A stretch of 35,783 nucleotides of DNA from CAYRNC01 sp964425645 (GTDB lineage Bacteria > Bacillota > Clostridia > Peptostreptococcales > Anaerovoracaceae), in the NCBI GenBank assembly GCA_964425645.1, contig CAYRNC010000010.1, positions 1-35,783 on the forward strand. The letters run 5' to 3'. Below the pieces are notes generated by a model. That model did not search any database. It was not told the origin of the DNA and saw only the letters and a list, made by a program, of their open reading frames with translations. The stretch's first letter is position 1. Each line of letters begins with the position of its first letter. Shown here one piece after another: positions 25,942 through 34,796 of this stretch. Position numbers and translations under genes: made by a program.

Positions 25942-27003
25942 ATGGGAATTAAGCAGGAAGGATTGAATGCTTCTGCGGCTCTGGAAAAGTATAGGTTAAA
26001 ACGAGGCGCTTGGGGTTATTTCTTAGGGCTGATGGCTGGGCTCACTTACCCATTTGAAAATTCATTCTTGATTTTGGGCCAAAGCCATGGACCGTTATCA
26101 AATTTTGGCTACTCTATTTTAGAGGTTATACTAATAGCCCTTGCAGCTGCAGGTATTATGGATTTATTGGCAAGTGGCTGGTTGGTTCTTTTTAATGCAT
26201 CCAAACATCAGTTAAGTGAATATAAAAGGGCTATGAGGACTAAATCTGTTAAGTTTATCATGTTAGCCGGCGTGCTTGGCGGACCTATATCGGTAGGTGG
26301 AGTGTGCATAGCTATACAGCTTTGTCCACTGCCGTATGTTATGGCGATCAGCGCACTCTTCCCTGTATTCGGTACACTTCTCAGCTCTATTATTTTAAAA
26401 GAAAAAATGAATGCCCGCCTGGTTTTCGGGATTGTAGTCGTATGCGTAGGCGGCGCACTGGTTTCCTGGGGTCCGCCGGAAGGATCGGATTATCCCTATT
26501 TTGCTTTGGGTATAATAATGGCGCTTGTATCTTCTATCGGCCTTGGATTGGATTGCACAGTTGGTACATTGGGGATGGATACCCTGGATCCTTACATTGC
26601 AGTTGCAATAAAGTTGCTTACATCCTGTGTAATAAATCTGGTGATATTAGTACCGTTAGTATCATTGCTTATGCCCGGACATAACCTTTTCTTCGGTTGG
26701 CAGGTTGTCATACAGACTTTTGCTACCCCGGTTATCTTATTCTTTGTTGCTGCAGGTTTCTTTGATGCCACCACCTGGGCTGTCAGTTATGCGTCGCTGG
26801 CAACAATTGGGGTCGGCCGAAGTACAGCCATTAATGCAAGCTTCGCAGTATGGGGCATCCCAATTTCATTGTTATTCAGTGTTCTTGGGCTGATTCCTTA
26901 TGCTGTTACAACCATGTGCATTGTCGGTTCCGTAATTTTGTTTGTCGGTGTAGTATTTGTAGTTATTAATCCGAAAGAACTGCTCCACGTACGAGCACAC
27001 TAA
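25942..27003 (+). CDS. DMT-superfamily (EamA-like) transporter
   Basis: Polytopic membrane protein of 353 aa with about ten hydrophobic segments and an internal two-repeat layout. The segment ending the first half, LPYVMAISALFPVFGTLLSS followed by IILKEKMNARLVFGIVVV, is the typical EamA pattern; the second half (GVGRSTAINASFAVWGIPIS) repeats it. Probably exports or imports a small metabolite of the GRE3 pathway; direction and solute unknown. It lies 20 nt before the winged-helix-like gene and in the same orientation as GRE3, so they form an operon. Confidence 0.82.
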   Translation: MGIKQEGLNASAALEKYRLKRGAWGYFLGLMAGLTYPFENSFLILGQSHGPLSNFGYSILEVILIALAAAGIMDLLASGWLVLFNASKHQLSEYKRAMRTKSVKFIMLAGVLGGPISVGGVCIAIQLCPLPYVMAISALFPVFGTLLSSIILKEKMNARLVFGIVVVCVGGALVSWGPPEGSDYPYFALGIIMALVSSIGLGLDCTVGTLGMDTLDPYIAVAIKLLTSCVINLVILVPLVSLLMPGHNLFFGWQVVIQTFATPVILFFVAAGFFDATTWAVSYASLATIGVGRSTAINASFAVWGIPISLLFSVLGLIPYAVTTMCIVGSVILFVGVVFVVINPKELLHVRAH

Positions 27004-27023
27004 AAGACCGGGAGGTGAAAAAT

Positions 27024-27326
27024 ATGGCTTTAAGTAATAAATACCCATTAAAGTTTGGAGTGCTTTATGTGCTTGCAAAGGAAGACCGTGATATGACGGT
27101 AGATGAAATATATGAAGAATTGAGACCATCTTTTGGCGGGGAAAAGGCGTTTGTTAAAAAGAATCTGCGATTCCATCTTGACTCTATGGTTGGTATAGGA
27201 ATGGTTGAAATGACCAACGAATATATCGATAAAAGAGGTGAACTGGTAGCCAGTTTCTTAATTACGCCATTTGGAAGGCACAGAACAGAGCTTCTTCCCG
27301 AAAGCTATCGCTCCGAATTAGCATAA
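27024..27326 (+). CDS. Small winged-helix-like protein
   Basis: 100 aa from the ATG at 27024 (GGGAGGTG about 7 nt upstream); an in-frame GTG at 27015 overlaps that site and is unlikely. The sequence LKFGVLYVLAKEDRDMTVDE, then EIYEEL and VKKNLRFHLDSMVGIGMVEM, with RGELVASFLITPFGRHR, reads as helix-helix-recognition helix-wing, similar to small PadR/ArsR-like DNA-binding proteins. No known family confirmed. Lodged between a transporter and GRE3, it may be a local regulator. Confidence 0.6.
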   Translation: MALSNKYPLKFGVLYVLAKEDRDMTVDEIYEELRPSFGGEKAFVKKNLRFHLDSMVGIGMVEMTNEYIDKRGELVASFLITPFGRHRTELLPESYRSELA

Positions 27327-27397
27327 TACGATATTATTTTGGCGCGCTTTAGGTGAAACATATTTTATATTAATGAACTCTAAAAGGAGGTAACATT

Positions 27398-29839
27398 ATG
27401 GGTTATGCAATAAATGGTTGCGCTACCGGCACAGACAGTGTCGATCGTGCAAAATGGACGCATGGTTCTACAGACAGAATCAACCGTTTAAGAGATCAGT
27501 ATTGGAGATATCCACCTGCTATTGACCCTGAACGCGCAGTTTCATACACAAGAACATATAAAGCTACAGAAGCCGAGGATGCTATTATTCGGCGTGCGAA
27601 GGCGTTGTATGATTATTTTTCAGTAAGAACTGTTACGATCAATCCAGACGAATTAGTTGTAGGTACTTATGGGCGTGCGCCAAGGGCGGTACTGGTTTGT
27701 CCGGAAGTATCATGGATGTGGTATAAAGACGAACTTGATACCATGGCGACGCGGCCGCAGGACCCTTATCAAATCACAGAAGAAGACAAGAAAATACTAA
27801 ACGAAATTTTCCCATATTGGGAAGGAAAATCTATGGAAGAATATTTCCTGGCAAACATTCCGGAAGATCTTGTGAAAATTGCGGTCACAAGCGGTGTAGT
27901 ATTCGGGGATAATAAATCCGCCGCCGGTGCGGGAGAATTTGCCCCCGGGTATGGAAGCATCATACTGAAAAAAGGATTTAAGGGGATTAAAGAGGATGCG
28001 GAAAAGCACCTGGCCGCTATTGACCCTTATGACATCCATACCCATGATAAAAGAAAATTTTATGAAGCCGCGATAATTTGTTGTGAGGCTGTCAAGCTTC
28101 TTGCCGATCGTCACGCTGAAAAAGCCAGAGAACTTGCAGATTTGGAGTCCGATAAAGAGCGGAAAGCGGAGCTGTTAAAAATCGCGGAAATCTGTGAGAA
28201 GGTTCCATATAATCCGCCGGAAACATTCCAAGAAGCGCTTCAGGCTGTATGGTTTACTCAGATTTCCCTATTCACAGAAGAGAACACGACGTCTTTTTGT
28301 ATCGATCGCCCGGATCAATACCTGTACCCGTTTTATAAAAAGGATAAAGAGAACGGAATATTAACTGATGAACAGGCCCAAGAGCTGTTCGAATGCCTGT
28401 GGATAAAGATGGCGGAGGTAATCTATAACATTTCCGAGGGTGCGGCTATGATATTTTCCGGATATCAGCCATATCACGGGCTCACAATTGGGGGTTGCAC
28501 GAAGGACGGTGAAGATGCATCAAATGAATTATCCTTTATGGCACTGCAGGCTTCAATGAATACACGGATGCACGTACCTACTATAAATGTCAGGGTTAAT
28601 GAGAAGACCTCCGATGAGTTTATGATGAAGGTATGTGATTTAGTCGAAGTAGGAACAGGCCAGCCCGCAATCTTTTTCGATGAAACCGCCTGGAGGATTT
28701 TGAAAAACAACGGGGTTGAGGACAGCGACCTCTGGAACTGGTGTGTGGCCGGCTGTGTTGAACCGCAGATACCGGGGAAAATGACAATGTGGGATGAGGG
28801 GGGACGTTTTTGCTATGCAACTGCTGTTGAATGGGCCCTTTGGAATGGTGTAAGCAAGATAGTCGGTCCTGAGCGGCTCGGTCTTGAAACCGGCGATCCC
28901 AGAAACTTTAAAACGTATGAGGAGTTTGAAGAGGCAACGAAAAAACAGCTTGACTATCTTGTTAAAGCTGCATGTATGGCATGTTCCGTGGTCGAAAGAG
29001 CCCATATGGTTCGCATACCGAAACCGCTCCGCTCCATTTGTGTAGAAGGAAGCATGGAAAAAGGTTTGGATGTTATGCAGAAGGGGGCTAAATATAATGT
29101 AGGCCCCGGCATGGAGTCAACCGGAGCAGCAGATCTTGCTGATTCTCTGGCGGCTATTAAGAAATTAGTTTATGAGGAAAAACGCATTAGCATGGATAAA
29201 CTTTTGGATGTTCTCGATAAGGATTTTGAGGGCCATGAAGACATCCGGCAGATGCTGATTAATGCTGCCCCGAAATACGGGAATGATGACCCGTACGTAG
29301 ATAACATTGCAAGTGAATTTGTAGGCTTATCGTGCGACATGTGCGGCAAACATATATCTTTATTCGGCTCAAAGTATGTTAACGGCCTTGTTCCCGTTAT
29401 CGCCTATATTCCGCATGGCGATGTCATTACTGCACTTCCGTCAGGCAGAAAGTCAACGACTCCGTTGGCTGATGGGATTTCACCGTATCCGGGGTATGAT
29501 AGAAAAGGGCCGAGTTCGGTCATTAAATCCGTTTGTTCAATCGATCATACAAAGAACGGGTGCGGGACGCTTCTGAATATGAAGCTTTCTCCTTCAATTA
29601 TTGCATCCAAGGATGACAAAAAAAAGCTGATTGCACTTTTGCGTGCAGAAGGTAAACTGGGCGGATATCATATACAGTTTAATGTTGTTAATAAAGAGAC
29701 CCTTCTTGATGCTCTTGAAAAACCGGAGGAATATAAGGATCTTTTAGTTCGCGTAGCAGGATACAGCGCCTATTTTGTGGAATTACGTAAGGAAGCACAA
29801 AATTCAATTATTGCCAGAACAGAAAATGCCGCTTGGTAA
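27398..29839 (+). CDS. Glycyl radical enzyme 3, substrate unknown
   Basis: Complete GRE, 813 aa, AAAAGGAGG about 9 nt from ATG. TRTYKATEAE (51-60), DRPDQYLYPFYKK (303-315, where most GREs have GRxDQ), active-site AGCVEPQIPGKM with Cys453/Glu455, radical loop RVAGYSAYF with Gly788. Not PFL (no Cys-Cys pair) and shorter than arylacetate decarboxylases. Closer to GRE2 than GRE1: both have a GYQPxH segment and GKM..W..GG after the active-site loop. Upstream are a DMT transporter and a small wHTH-like gene; downstream is a frameshifted activase, then an EutH-type permease, which hints at an amino-alcohol or related small polar substrate. Confidence 0.93.
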   Translation: MGYAINGCATGTDSVDRAKWTHGSTDRINRLRDQYWRYPPAIDPERAVSYTRTYKATEAEDAIIRRAKALYDYFSVRTVTINPDELVVGTYGRAPRAVLVCPEVSWMWYKDELDTMATRPQDPYQITEEDKKILNEIFPYWEGKSMEEYFLANIPEDLVKIAVTSGVVFGDNKSAAGAGEFAPGYGSIILKKGFKGIKEDAEKHLAAIDPYDIHTHDKRKFYEAAIICCEAVKLLADRHAEKARELADLESDKERKAELLKIAEICEKVPYNPPETFQEALQAVWFTQISLFTEENTTSFCIDRPDQYLYPFYKKDKENGILTDEQAQELFECLWIKMAEVIYNISEGAAMIFSGYQPYHGLTIGGCTKDGEDASNELSFMALQASMNTRMHVPTINVRVNEKTSDEFMMKVCDLVEVGTGQPAIFFDETAWRILKNNGVEDSDLWNWCVAGCVEPQIPGKMTMWDEGGRFCYATAVEWALWNGVSKIVGPERLGLETGDPRNFKTYEEFEEATKKQLDYLVKAACMACSVVERAHMVRIPKPLRSICVEGSMEKGLDVMQKGAKYNVGPGMESTGAADLADSLAAIKKLVYEEKRISMDKLLDVLDKDFEGHEDIRQMLINAAPKYGNDDPYVDNIASEFVGLSCDMCGKHISLFGSKYVNGLVPVIAYIPHGDVITALPSGRKSTTPLADGISPYPGYDRKGPSSVIKSVCSIDHTKNGCGTLLNMKLSPSIIASKDDKKKLIALLRAEGKLGGYHIQFNVVNKETLLDALEKPEEYKDLLVRVAGYSAYFVELRKEAQNSIIARTENAAW

Positions 29840-29849
29840 AAAATTATCT

Positions 29850-29883
29850 TTTCCGGGTCCGACTGTATCGTTGGACCCGGAAA
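29850..29883 (+). terminator. Strong intercistronic hairpin between GRE3 and activase 3
   Basis: Perfect 11-bp GC-rich stem (TTTCCGGGTCC / GGACCCGGAAA) with a 12-nt loop, followed by a modest T-rich tail (TTCTTTGTT). It is the third instance of a hairpin in the GRE–activase gap in this window. Confidence 0.75.
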
Positions 29884-29921
29884 TTCTTTGTTAACTGTCT
29901 TTAGGAAGGAATTTAATAATT

Positions 29922-30828
29922 ATGGATTTACAAGCTATGGTATTTGACATTCAAAAATTCAGTATTCATGATGGTCCGGGAATTCGCACTGTTGTTTTTT
30001 TTAAAGGCTGCCCGTTAAATTGTCAATGGTGCAAACCCCGAATCTAATAATGCTTATGCAGAATTGCTTTACTATCCAGACAAATGTATCGGCTGCAAGA
30101 AATGTATTGCTTTATGCCCAAATGGTGCAATTACAGAGATTGATAATACTGTAGTATTCAATCCTTCCTTATGTAAGAACTGCCTGAAATGCACCGAAAA
30201 ATGTCATGCCGCTGCCCGTAGAATTACGGGGAAAAACATGTCTCTTGGGGAGGTATTTAATGAGGTAAAAAAAGATATTGTGTTTTATGAAAGTTCAGGA
30301 GGCGGCGTAACTTTTTCGGGGGGCGAACCGTTTTTATGGCCCGGATTTATCAAGGAACTTAGCGTAAATATTAAATCCTTAGGTGCTAATACTGCGATAG
30401 AGACTTGTGGATTTTTCCCAATTGAAAACTATATGGCAATTAAAGATATGATAGATTTCATCCTATTTGATATTAAGATAATCGACGATAAAAAGCATAT
30501 TAAGTATTGCGGCTCTTCGAATAAACAAATACTGTCTAATTTTAAAATTATTACTCAATATACGGATGTAACAGTGCGCATTCCCGTAATACCGGGAATT
30601 AACGATACACTTAATGATACTGAAGCACTGGTTGAATTCCTTACACCTTACAAAAATAAAATAGATGAAATTCATCTTCTCCCGTACCACAATCTCGGAA
30701 TAAGCAAATATGATGCACTTTGCAGGCCGTATTTGCTGCAGGATCTCGTAATACCGTCCGAGGAACATATGGAAGCAATAAAATCAAATTTTGTGCGCAA
30801 GGATTTTAAAACGAAGATTGGCGGTTAA
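29922..30828 (+). pseudogene. Glycyl radical activating enzyme 3, frameshifted after the radical SAM motif
   Basis: The first frame from ATG 29922 (AGGAAGGA upstream) reads a normal start, DIQKFSIHDGPGIRTVVFFK, then GCPLNCQWC, the intact CxxxCxxC. It then runs out of frame to a TAA at 30045-30047. The correct frame resumes at 30034 with NPESNNAYAELLYY and continues through ferredoxin motifs CIGCKKCIALCP and CKNCLKCTEKC and GGGVTFSGGEP to a normal end at 30828. Compared with WCxNPES in the two other activases here, two bases are missing between 30032 and 30034. The rest is undamaged, so the lesion is recent or a sequencing error. If real, GRE3 depends on another activase. Confidence 0.88.
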
Positions 30829-30848
30829 CAGGTTATTGTTGTTATGGG

Positions 30849-30881
30849 TAGTCCCGGGATAAAGACTTTATCCCGGGACTA
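30849..30881 (+). terminator. Very strong terminator after activase 3
   Basis: Nearly perfect 16-bp palindrome (TAGTCCCGGGATAAAG / CTTTATCCCGGGACTA) followed by ATTTTA. It separates the GRE3 operon from the EutH-type permease gene. Confidence 0.8.
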
Positions 30882-30889
30882 TCCATTTT

Positions 30890-31285
30890 AAATGTGTTCG
30901 TTCAATGATGAATAATTTACCTGTTGTATTTTACTTTTCTAGACGCTATATTTGAGATGGTCAATTCATTGCAAGTGCATGTGGTTTTATATTCTGTCCG
31001 GCGGGATACCGAATTTTGCTATGGTATCAGCTGTTGAAGCGGTTCGGAGTTAGTTTGATGCCCGGGTAAATTTAATACTTAGAAGTGCAACTTTGGTGAT
31101 TACAATTATCAAGGCAGTGATTTCCTTTTATTAAAATTCCGGAGAATGGAAAGGTAAACCGTTAAACGCAGTCAGGCAGAATGTTCCACACCCTAATTTG
31201 TAACATATCCGCATTGGAGGTGATACTGACTTGAAGCGGATCGATTCTACATAAGCAGGAAATTTTGAAGGAGGATAAATTTGTA
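30890..31285 (+). other. Leader region upstream of EutH-type permease, no gene seen
   Basis: About 395 bp without a convincing ORF. Near its end, GGAGGTGATACTGAC precedes a tiny TTG-started frame of seven codons (31231-31254). ATCCGC (31207-31212) and GCGGAT (31236-31241) could pair and hide that ribosome binding site. No recognised riboswitch or promoter. Confidence 0.35.
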
Positions 31286-32581
31286 ATGATAATACCATTT
31301 ATAGGACAATTGATTGTTTATATAATAATGGCATGTGCAGCTGCAGGTGTTATCGCCGCCCTGATGAATGAAATCAGGGGAACCAAGTTTGGAATCGGCG
31401 ATGAGTTTATGATGGCCTTTCGCCAGATGGGCGACGTGTTTATTCCGATAGCCGGTATGATGGCCGCAGCCCCGTATATATTCGTAATTGTAGAAAAGGT
31501 GTTTGGAGGCTTTTTTAATGCTATCGGTGCAGACATGGCTATGGCTCCTGGGTTGCTGATTGCAATAGATCTGGGCGGATATCAAATGGCAGATGCAATG
31601 GCATCTACTGCTGAAGGCTGGATAATGGGATCCTTTGTCTGCTACATGTTTGGGCCGATTATTTCTTTTACCATACCTGTATCATTTGCAATGTTGGATA
31701 AAAGGGATCACAAATACTTTGGCCTTGGAATCATGGCCGGCATACTTTCAATACCTTTTGGAGTATTAGTATCCACAATATTGCTAAATGCATCTAAAGT
31801 TCCTTTAAGGAGCATTGTATCGACGGATTCAGCCGCAGATATGGTTTTAAATTATAGTATTAAGGAAATTTTAATAAATATCATTCCATTGGTTGTTTTT
31901 TGTATCGCTTTAGGACTCGTTCTTCGATTCTTAACCGATATCTGTGTTAAAATCTTCCTCGTGTTTGGAAATGCACTTACCGCTACTTTAAGGATTATAA
32001 TGGTTCTGGCCATAATTGAATTCTTTACCGGATTCTTTTCCTCTGTATTTGGGGCATGGGGCTTCAATCCGATAATCGGCGATGAGGAAGATCCGATGAG
32101 GGCCTTAGAAATCACAGGATTTATAACGGTTATGCTCTGTGGAGCCTTCCCGATGGTCTATTTGATAAGGAAATATTTTGCCCGCGGACTAAAGAAGGTA
32201 GGCAGGGCCGCCGGCTTTAGCGAAGTTGGAAGTGCCGCTTTGATTGCAACCGCCGCAAACCTTTTGGCAGGTCTGAGGCTTATTAAAGATATGGCGCCTG
32301 TCGATAAGGTAAAGATCATAGCCTTTTCAGTTTGCTGTTCATGGCTTTTAGGAGATCACATATCCTTTACCGCAAATTTCCAGCCTAATATGTTGGCTAT
32401 ATTGATGGTAGGGAAATTGGTCGGCGGAATAATAGGCATCATAATTGCTATCTGGTTGGGGGTACCTGTTGCCAGACGATTTGAGAAAAAAGACAGAGAG
32501 CTCGGTATTATCGGCGAGGGAGAATATAAGAATGAGGATCAGCTGCTTCCCGGTTCAAGAAAAAATAAGAAAGTAGCATAA
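31286..32581 (+). CDS. EutH-type ethanolamine/amino-alcohol permease
   Basis: Integral membrane protein of the EutH family, which carries ethanolamine or its protonated form. Start set at ATG 31286 (AAGGAGG 11 nt upstream; the in-frame TTG at 31265 overlaps that site), giving 431 aa. Many hydrophobic helices; family-typical stretches include DLGGYQMADAMA, MFGPIISFTIPV, GFNPI near position 260 and WLLGDHISFTANFQPNM. The tail is charged. No other eut genes (eutBC, shell proteins) are present, so it most likely feeds the neighbouring GRE3 pathway, which suggests ethanolamine-like or N-alkylated amino-alcohol substrates. Family call firm, substrate inferred. Confidence 0.85.
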   Translation: MIIPFIGQLIVYIIMACAAAGVIAALMNEIRGTKFGIGDEFMMAFRQMGDVFIPIAGMMAAAPYIFVIVEKVFGGFFNAIGADMAMAPGLLIAIDLGGYQMADAMASTAEGWIMGSFVCYMFGPIISFTIPVSFAMLDKRDHKYFGLGIMAGILSIPFGVLVSTILLNASKVPLRSIVSTDSAADMVLNYSIKEILINIIPLVVFCIALGLVLRFLTDICVKIFLVFGNALTATLRIIMVLAIIEFFTGFFSSVFGAWGFNPIIGDEEDPMRALEITGFITVMLCGAFPMVYLIRKYFARGLKKVGRAAGFSEVGSAALIATAANLLAGLRLIKDMAPVDKVKIIAFSVCCSWLLGDHISFTANFQPNMLAILMVGKLVGGIIGIIIAIWLGVPVARRFEKKDRELGIIGEGEYKNEDQLLPGSRKNKKVA

Positions 32582-32667
32582 TGCGAGTTAACAAAAGCAT
32601 AAAAAACGTTCCCTAAAAATATGGTTCTATGGGGAAATCTAATACCTAAAACCGATACAGAAAATAG

Positions 32668-32704
32668 GAAAGAGGCGCTGCCCTGAAGGGATAGTACCTC
32701 TTTC
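32668..32704 (+). terminator. Terminator downstream of EutH-type permease
   Basis: GAAAGAGG / CCTCTTTC stem with an additional inner CCCT/AGGG pairing, followed by TCTTTG. Confidence 0.65.
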
Positions 32705-33139
32705 TTTGCTCGTCCTTTGAATTTGTGAAGGTCCCCCGTAAGCATTGCCTGAAGCCACCATCCAAATGTGCGGACAAGGCCAAAACAAATATATCGTGTC
32801 TAATTTATAAATTAGCAAGCAATCCGGGGCGATGTGACAGTCCCGATGATTTGACCAAACGTCGCCTAGCGCATAATTCGTCAATTGACTGTCCTGATGG
32901 CAATTTTAAATGAGGTGCAAATAACGTTTAAAGCCACCGGTTAGATTCGTTTATAGATAGCTTGCCGTGAAGGCCGTCACGTTCATTCCAAACCCAGAAA
33001 ACAGCTGCTTTGCCTGCTTATTTGACTTGACATACGTACGGGTGCGGATATTCGTCGTACCGGATATATTTAATAACTTATATGCATACAACGCTCAAGA
33101 AATCGCATTATTACCATGGTTCATTAAAAAAATGAAAAC

Positions 33140-33185
33140 CCGCCAATGCATTTGAAGTGAAGCAGTGAAAGTGGCGGGGTCTTTT
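33140..33185 (+). terminator. Orphan terminator-like hairpin
   Basis: CCCGCCA / TGGCGGG stem with a 26-nt loop, then GTCTTTT. No recognised gene precedes it directly. Confidence 0.5.
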
Positions 33186-33271
33186 ACAATAATGGTTGTA
33201 TTCAGCCTGCTAAAAAGATATATTGTATTTGGGGTGTAGAATATGAACCGTTTAAAAAGGAGGAGGATTAC

Positions 33272-34792
33272 GTGAAACGAAATATGAAGACTATGGCAGT
33301 TATATCTTTAGCCCTTGTTTTTTGTTTTTTTGGGACTGTTTTTGCCTATGGTGAAACTGTTCCTGTGACTGCAGTGCCGATTTCTGCAAATGTTCCCATG
33401 TCTGATGTACAGGTGCAGCTTAATGGGGAAGGTGTAGAGTTTGATGATGCGGTTCCAAGAATCATTGATAACAGAACTGTTGTTCCCGTCAGACAAATTT
33501 TAGAGACAATGGGGTTTGAAGTTTTATACGACCCTGCAGATAAGACGGTGCAAGCCACTGAAGAAAATCTAAAACTGTCCTTTACTGTCGGCGGAACGGA
33601 TATTCTCATTGATAATAACGGAGAAACGACAATTAAGAAGATGGATTTAGCTCCTTTTATCGATAAAAAGACAAGTCGGGTATATGTTCCCGTCAGATTT
33701 ATCGCGGAAGGCATGGACTGGGGTGTCTTTTGGGATCAAAATTCAAAGACCGTCGTTGTTATAGATCCGGATTCTTTGTTTTCAGATGTTGACCGGGATT
33801 TCTCCGTTATGGCTAAACTCCTTTATAACGATTTAGACGTTGACAAAGCATATGAGACTAAAGGAACATTCAAGGCAGAACTCTTAACGCAGCAAATTCC
33901 GGGTTTGGGAAATTTGGATTATGTTCTTTCCGGTGACATTGAAGGGATTCAGCAAAACAGCAGCGCCGACTTGAAAATGAATTTTAAATTTAACATCGAT
34001 AATATAACAGAGGCTGTGCCTTCTGAAGAAATTGCGATGATTGCACCGCTTCTTGAATTGTTCAAAGAGATTCAAATGGACATTAAGATGGATGCAAAAA
34101 GCGGAGATATGTTCATCTATTCCAATTTATATGGAATTCTATATCCGGAGGCCGGTGCTAATACCTGGTATAAGATGAATTTTTTCGACGTTTACGATGA
34201 GATGGGCATGGATCTTCGGCCGCTTATGCAATTGGACGGGCGGAATCAAAGTTTGTATCTGCTGCTTAAAACATATCTGTTTGGCATGAATGGAATTGAT
34301 AAGGACAGTTATGGCGAATTAAAGCTGGGTTATGAATTGATGAAGAATCTTATCGGAGACGAATCCTTTGCAGTTTCCAAATCAGGTGTCATAACCACAT
34401 ATACGTTGAAATTGGATCGTAAGCACATAGAAAGTGCGATAGCAGGAATAAAGGAATCTTGGGCGGATCGAATTGACAATGTTAAACTGGATGCGATTGA
34501 AGAGTTTATCAAAAATATGGAGATCCGGGCAGATATAGTGATCAAGGATAAGGCTGAAAAATTCTATAATTATTACCTTAGCTGCGAATATTCAATGGAA
34601 GATATGCAAATGTCCTTTCTCGTCCAAGGAGATATGAATAATGCGGATGTGGAAATGAGCATAAAACAGCCGGGTATTATCGTGATGAATGTAAAGGCTG
34701 AATCAGGCTATACAGAAACAGCAAAAACTCCGGACCTTAATCTTCCGAAGGATGCTGTGATCAAGACAATGGATATTTTCCCGGGCTTTTAA
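33272..34792 (+). CDS. Secreted protein with copper amine oxidase N-terminal (stalk) domain
   Basis: 506 aa. GTG start with AAGGAGGAGG just upstream. Signal peptide at residues 1-26 (KR basic start, hydrophobic core, FAYGE cleavage region). Residues about 45-165 form a copper-amine-oxidase-N-like domain with two copies of the pattern: DNRTVVPVRQILETMGFEV followed by DKTV, and SRVYVPVRFIAEGMDWGVFW followed by NSKTVVVI. The remaining 330 residues (beta-rich, VLSGDIEGIQQNSSADLKMN, then MEIRADIVIKDKAEKFYNYY) look like an extracytoplasmic lipid- or ligand-binding fold of unknown family. Such proteins are common in Clostridia and appear to be cell-surface associated. No metal-oxidase activity is implied. 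Confidence 0.8.
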   Translation: MKRNMKTMAVISLALVFCFFGTVFAYGETVPVTAVPISANVPMSDVQVQLNGEGVEFDDAVPRIIDNRTVVPVRQILETMGFEVLYDPADKTVQATEENLKLSFTVGGTDILIDNNGETTIKKMDLAPFIDKKTSRVYVPVRFIAEGMDWGVFWDQNSKTVVVIDPDSLFSDVDRDFSVMAKLLYNDLDVDKAYETKGTFKAELLTQQIPGLGNLDYVLSGDIEGIQQNSSADLKMNFKFNIDNITEAVPSEEIAMIAPLLELFKEIQMDIKMDAKSGDMFIYSNLYGILYPEAGANTWYKMNFFDVYDEMGMDLRPLMQLDGRNQSLYLLLKTYLFGMNGIDKDSYGELKLGYELMKNLIGDESFAVSKSGVITTYTLKLDRKHIESAIAGIKESWADRIDNVKLDAIEEFIKNMEIRADIVIKDKAEKFYNYYLSCEYSMEDMQMSFLVQGDMNNADVEMSIKQPGIIVMNVKAESGYTETAKTPDLNLPKDAVIKTMDIFPGF

Positions 34793-34796
34793 ATTA

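Larger units (their letters stand above)
32582..33271 (+). other. 690-bp intergenic region, hairpins but no gene seen
   Basis: No ORF in either strand looks like a protein. It holds two terminator-like hairpins (32668-32704 and 33140-33185), so a short transcript or decayed gene between them is possible. A stretch at 32820-32860 slightly resembles part of an FMN riboswitch, but the rest of that fold is not seen. Confidence 0.5.

Noticed and set aside
3257..29839. Calling the three GREs pyruvate formate-lyases
   Set aside because: PFL has two adjacent active-site cysteines; all three enzymes have a single Cys in GCVEP, typical of dehydratase, lyase or decarboxylase GREs.
31231..31254. Seven-codon TTG-started frame upstream of the EutH gene as a real leader peptide
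   Set aside because: Although the Shine-Dalgarno is strong, the frame is very short and has no codon bias or regulatory pattern to support it.
32820..32870. FMN riboswitch-like string (CCGGGGCGATGTGACAGTCCC)
   Set aside because: Only one short segment resembles the RFN element; the other conserved stems are missing and no riboflavin gene follows.
32639..33155. Short ORFs in the 32582-33271 gap
   Set aside because: No good ribosome binding site, odd composition, no recognisable motif, and overlapping alternatives on both strands.
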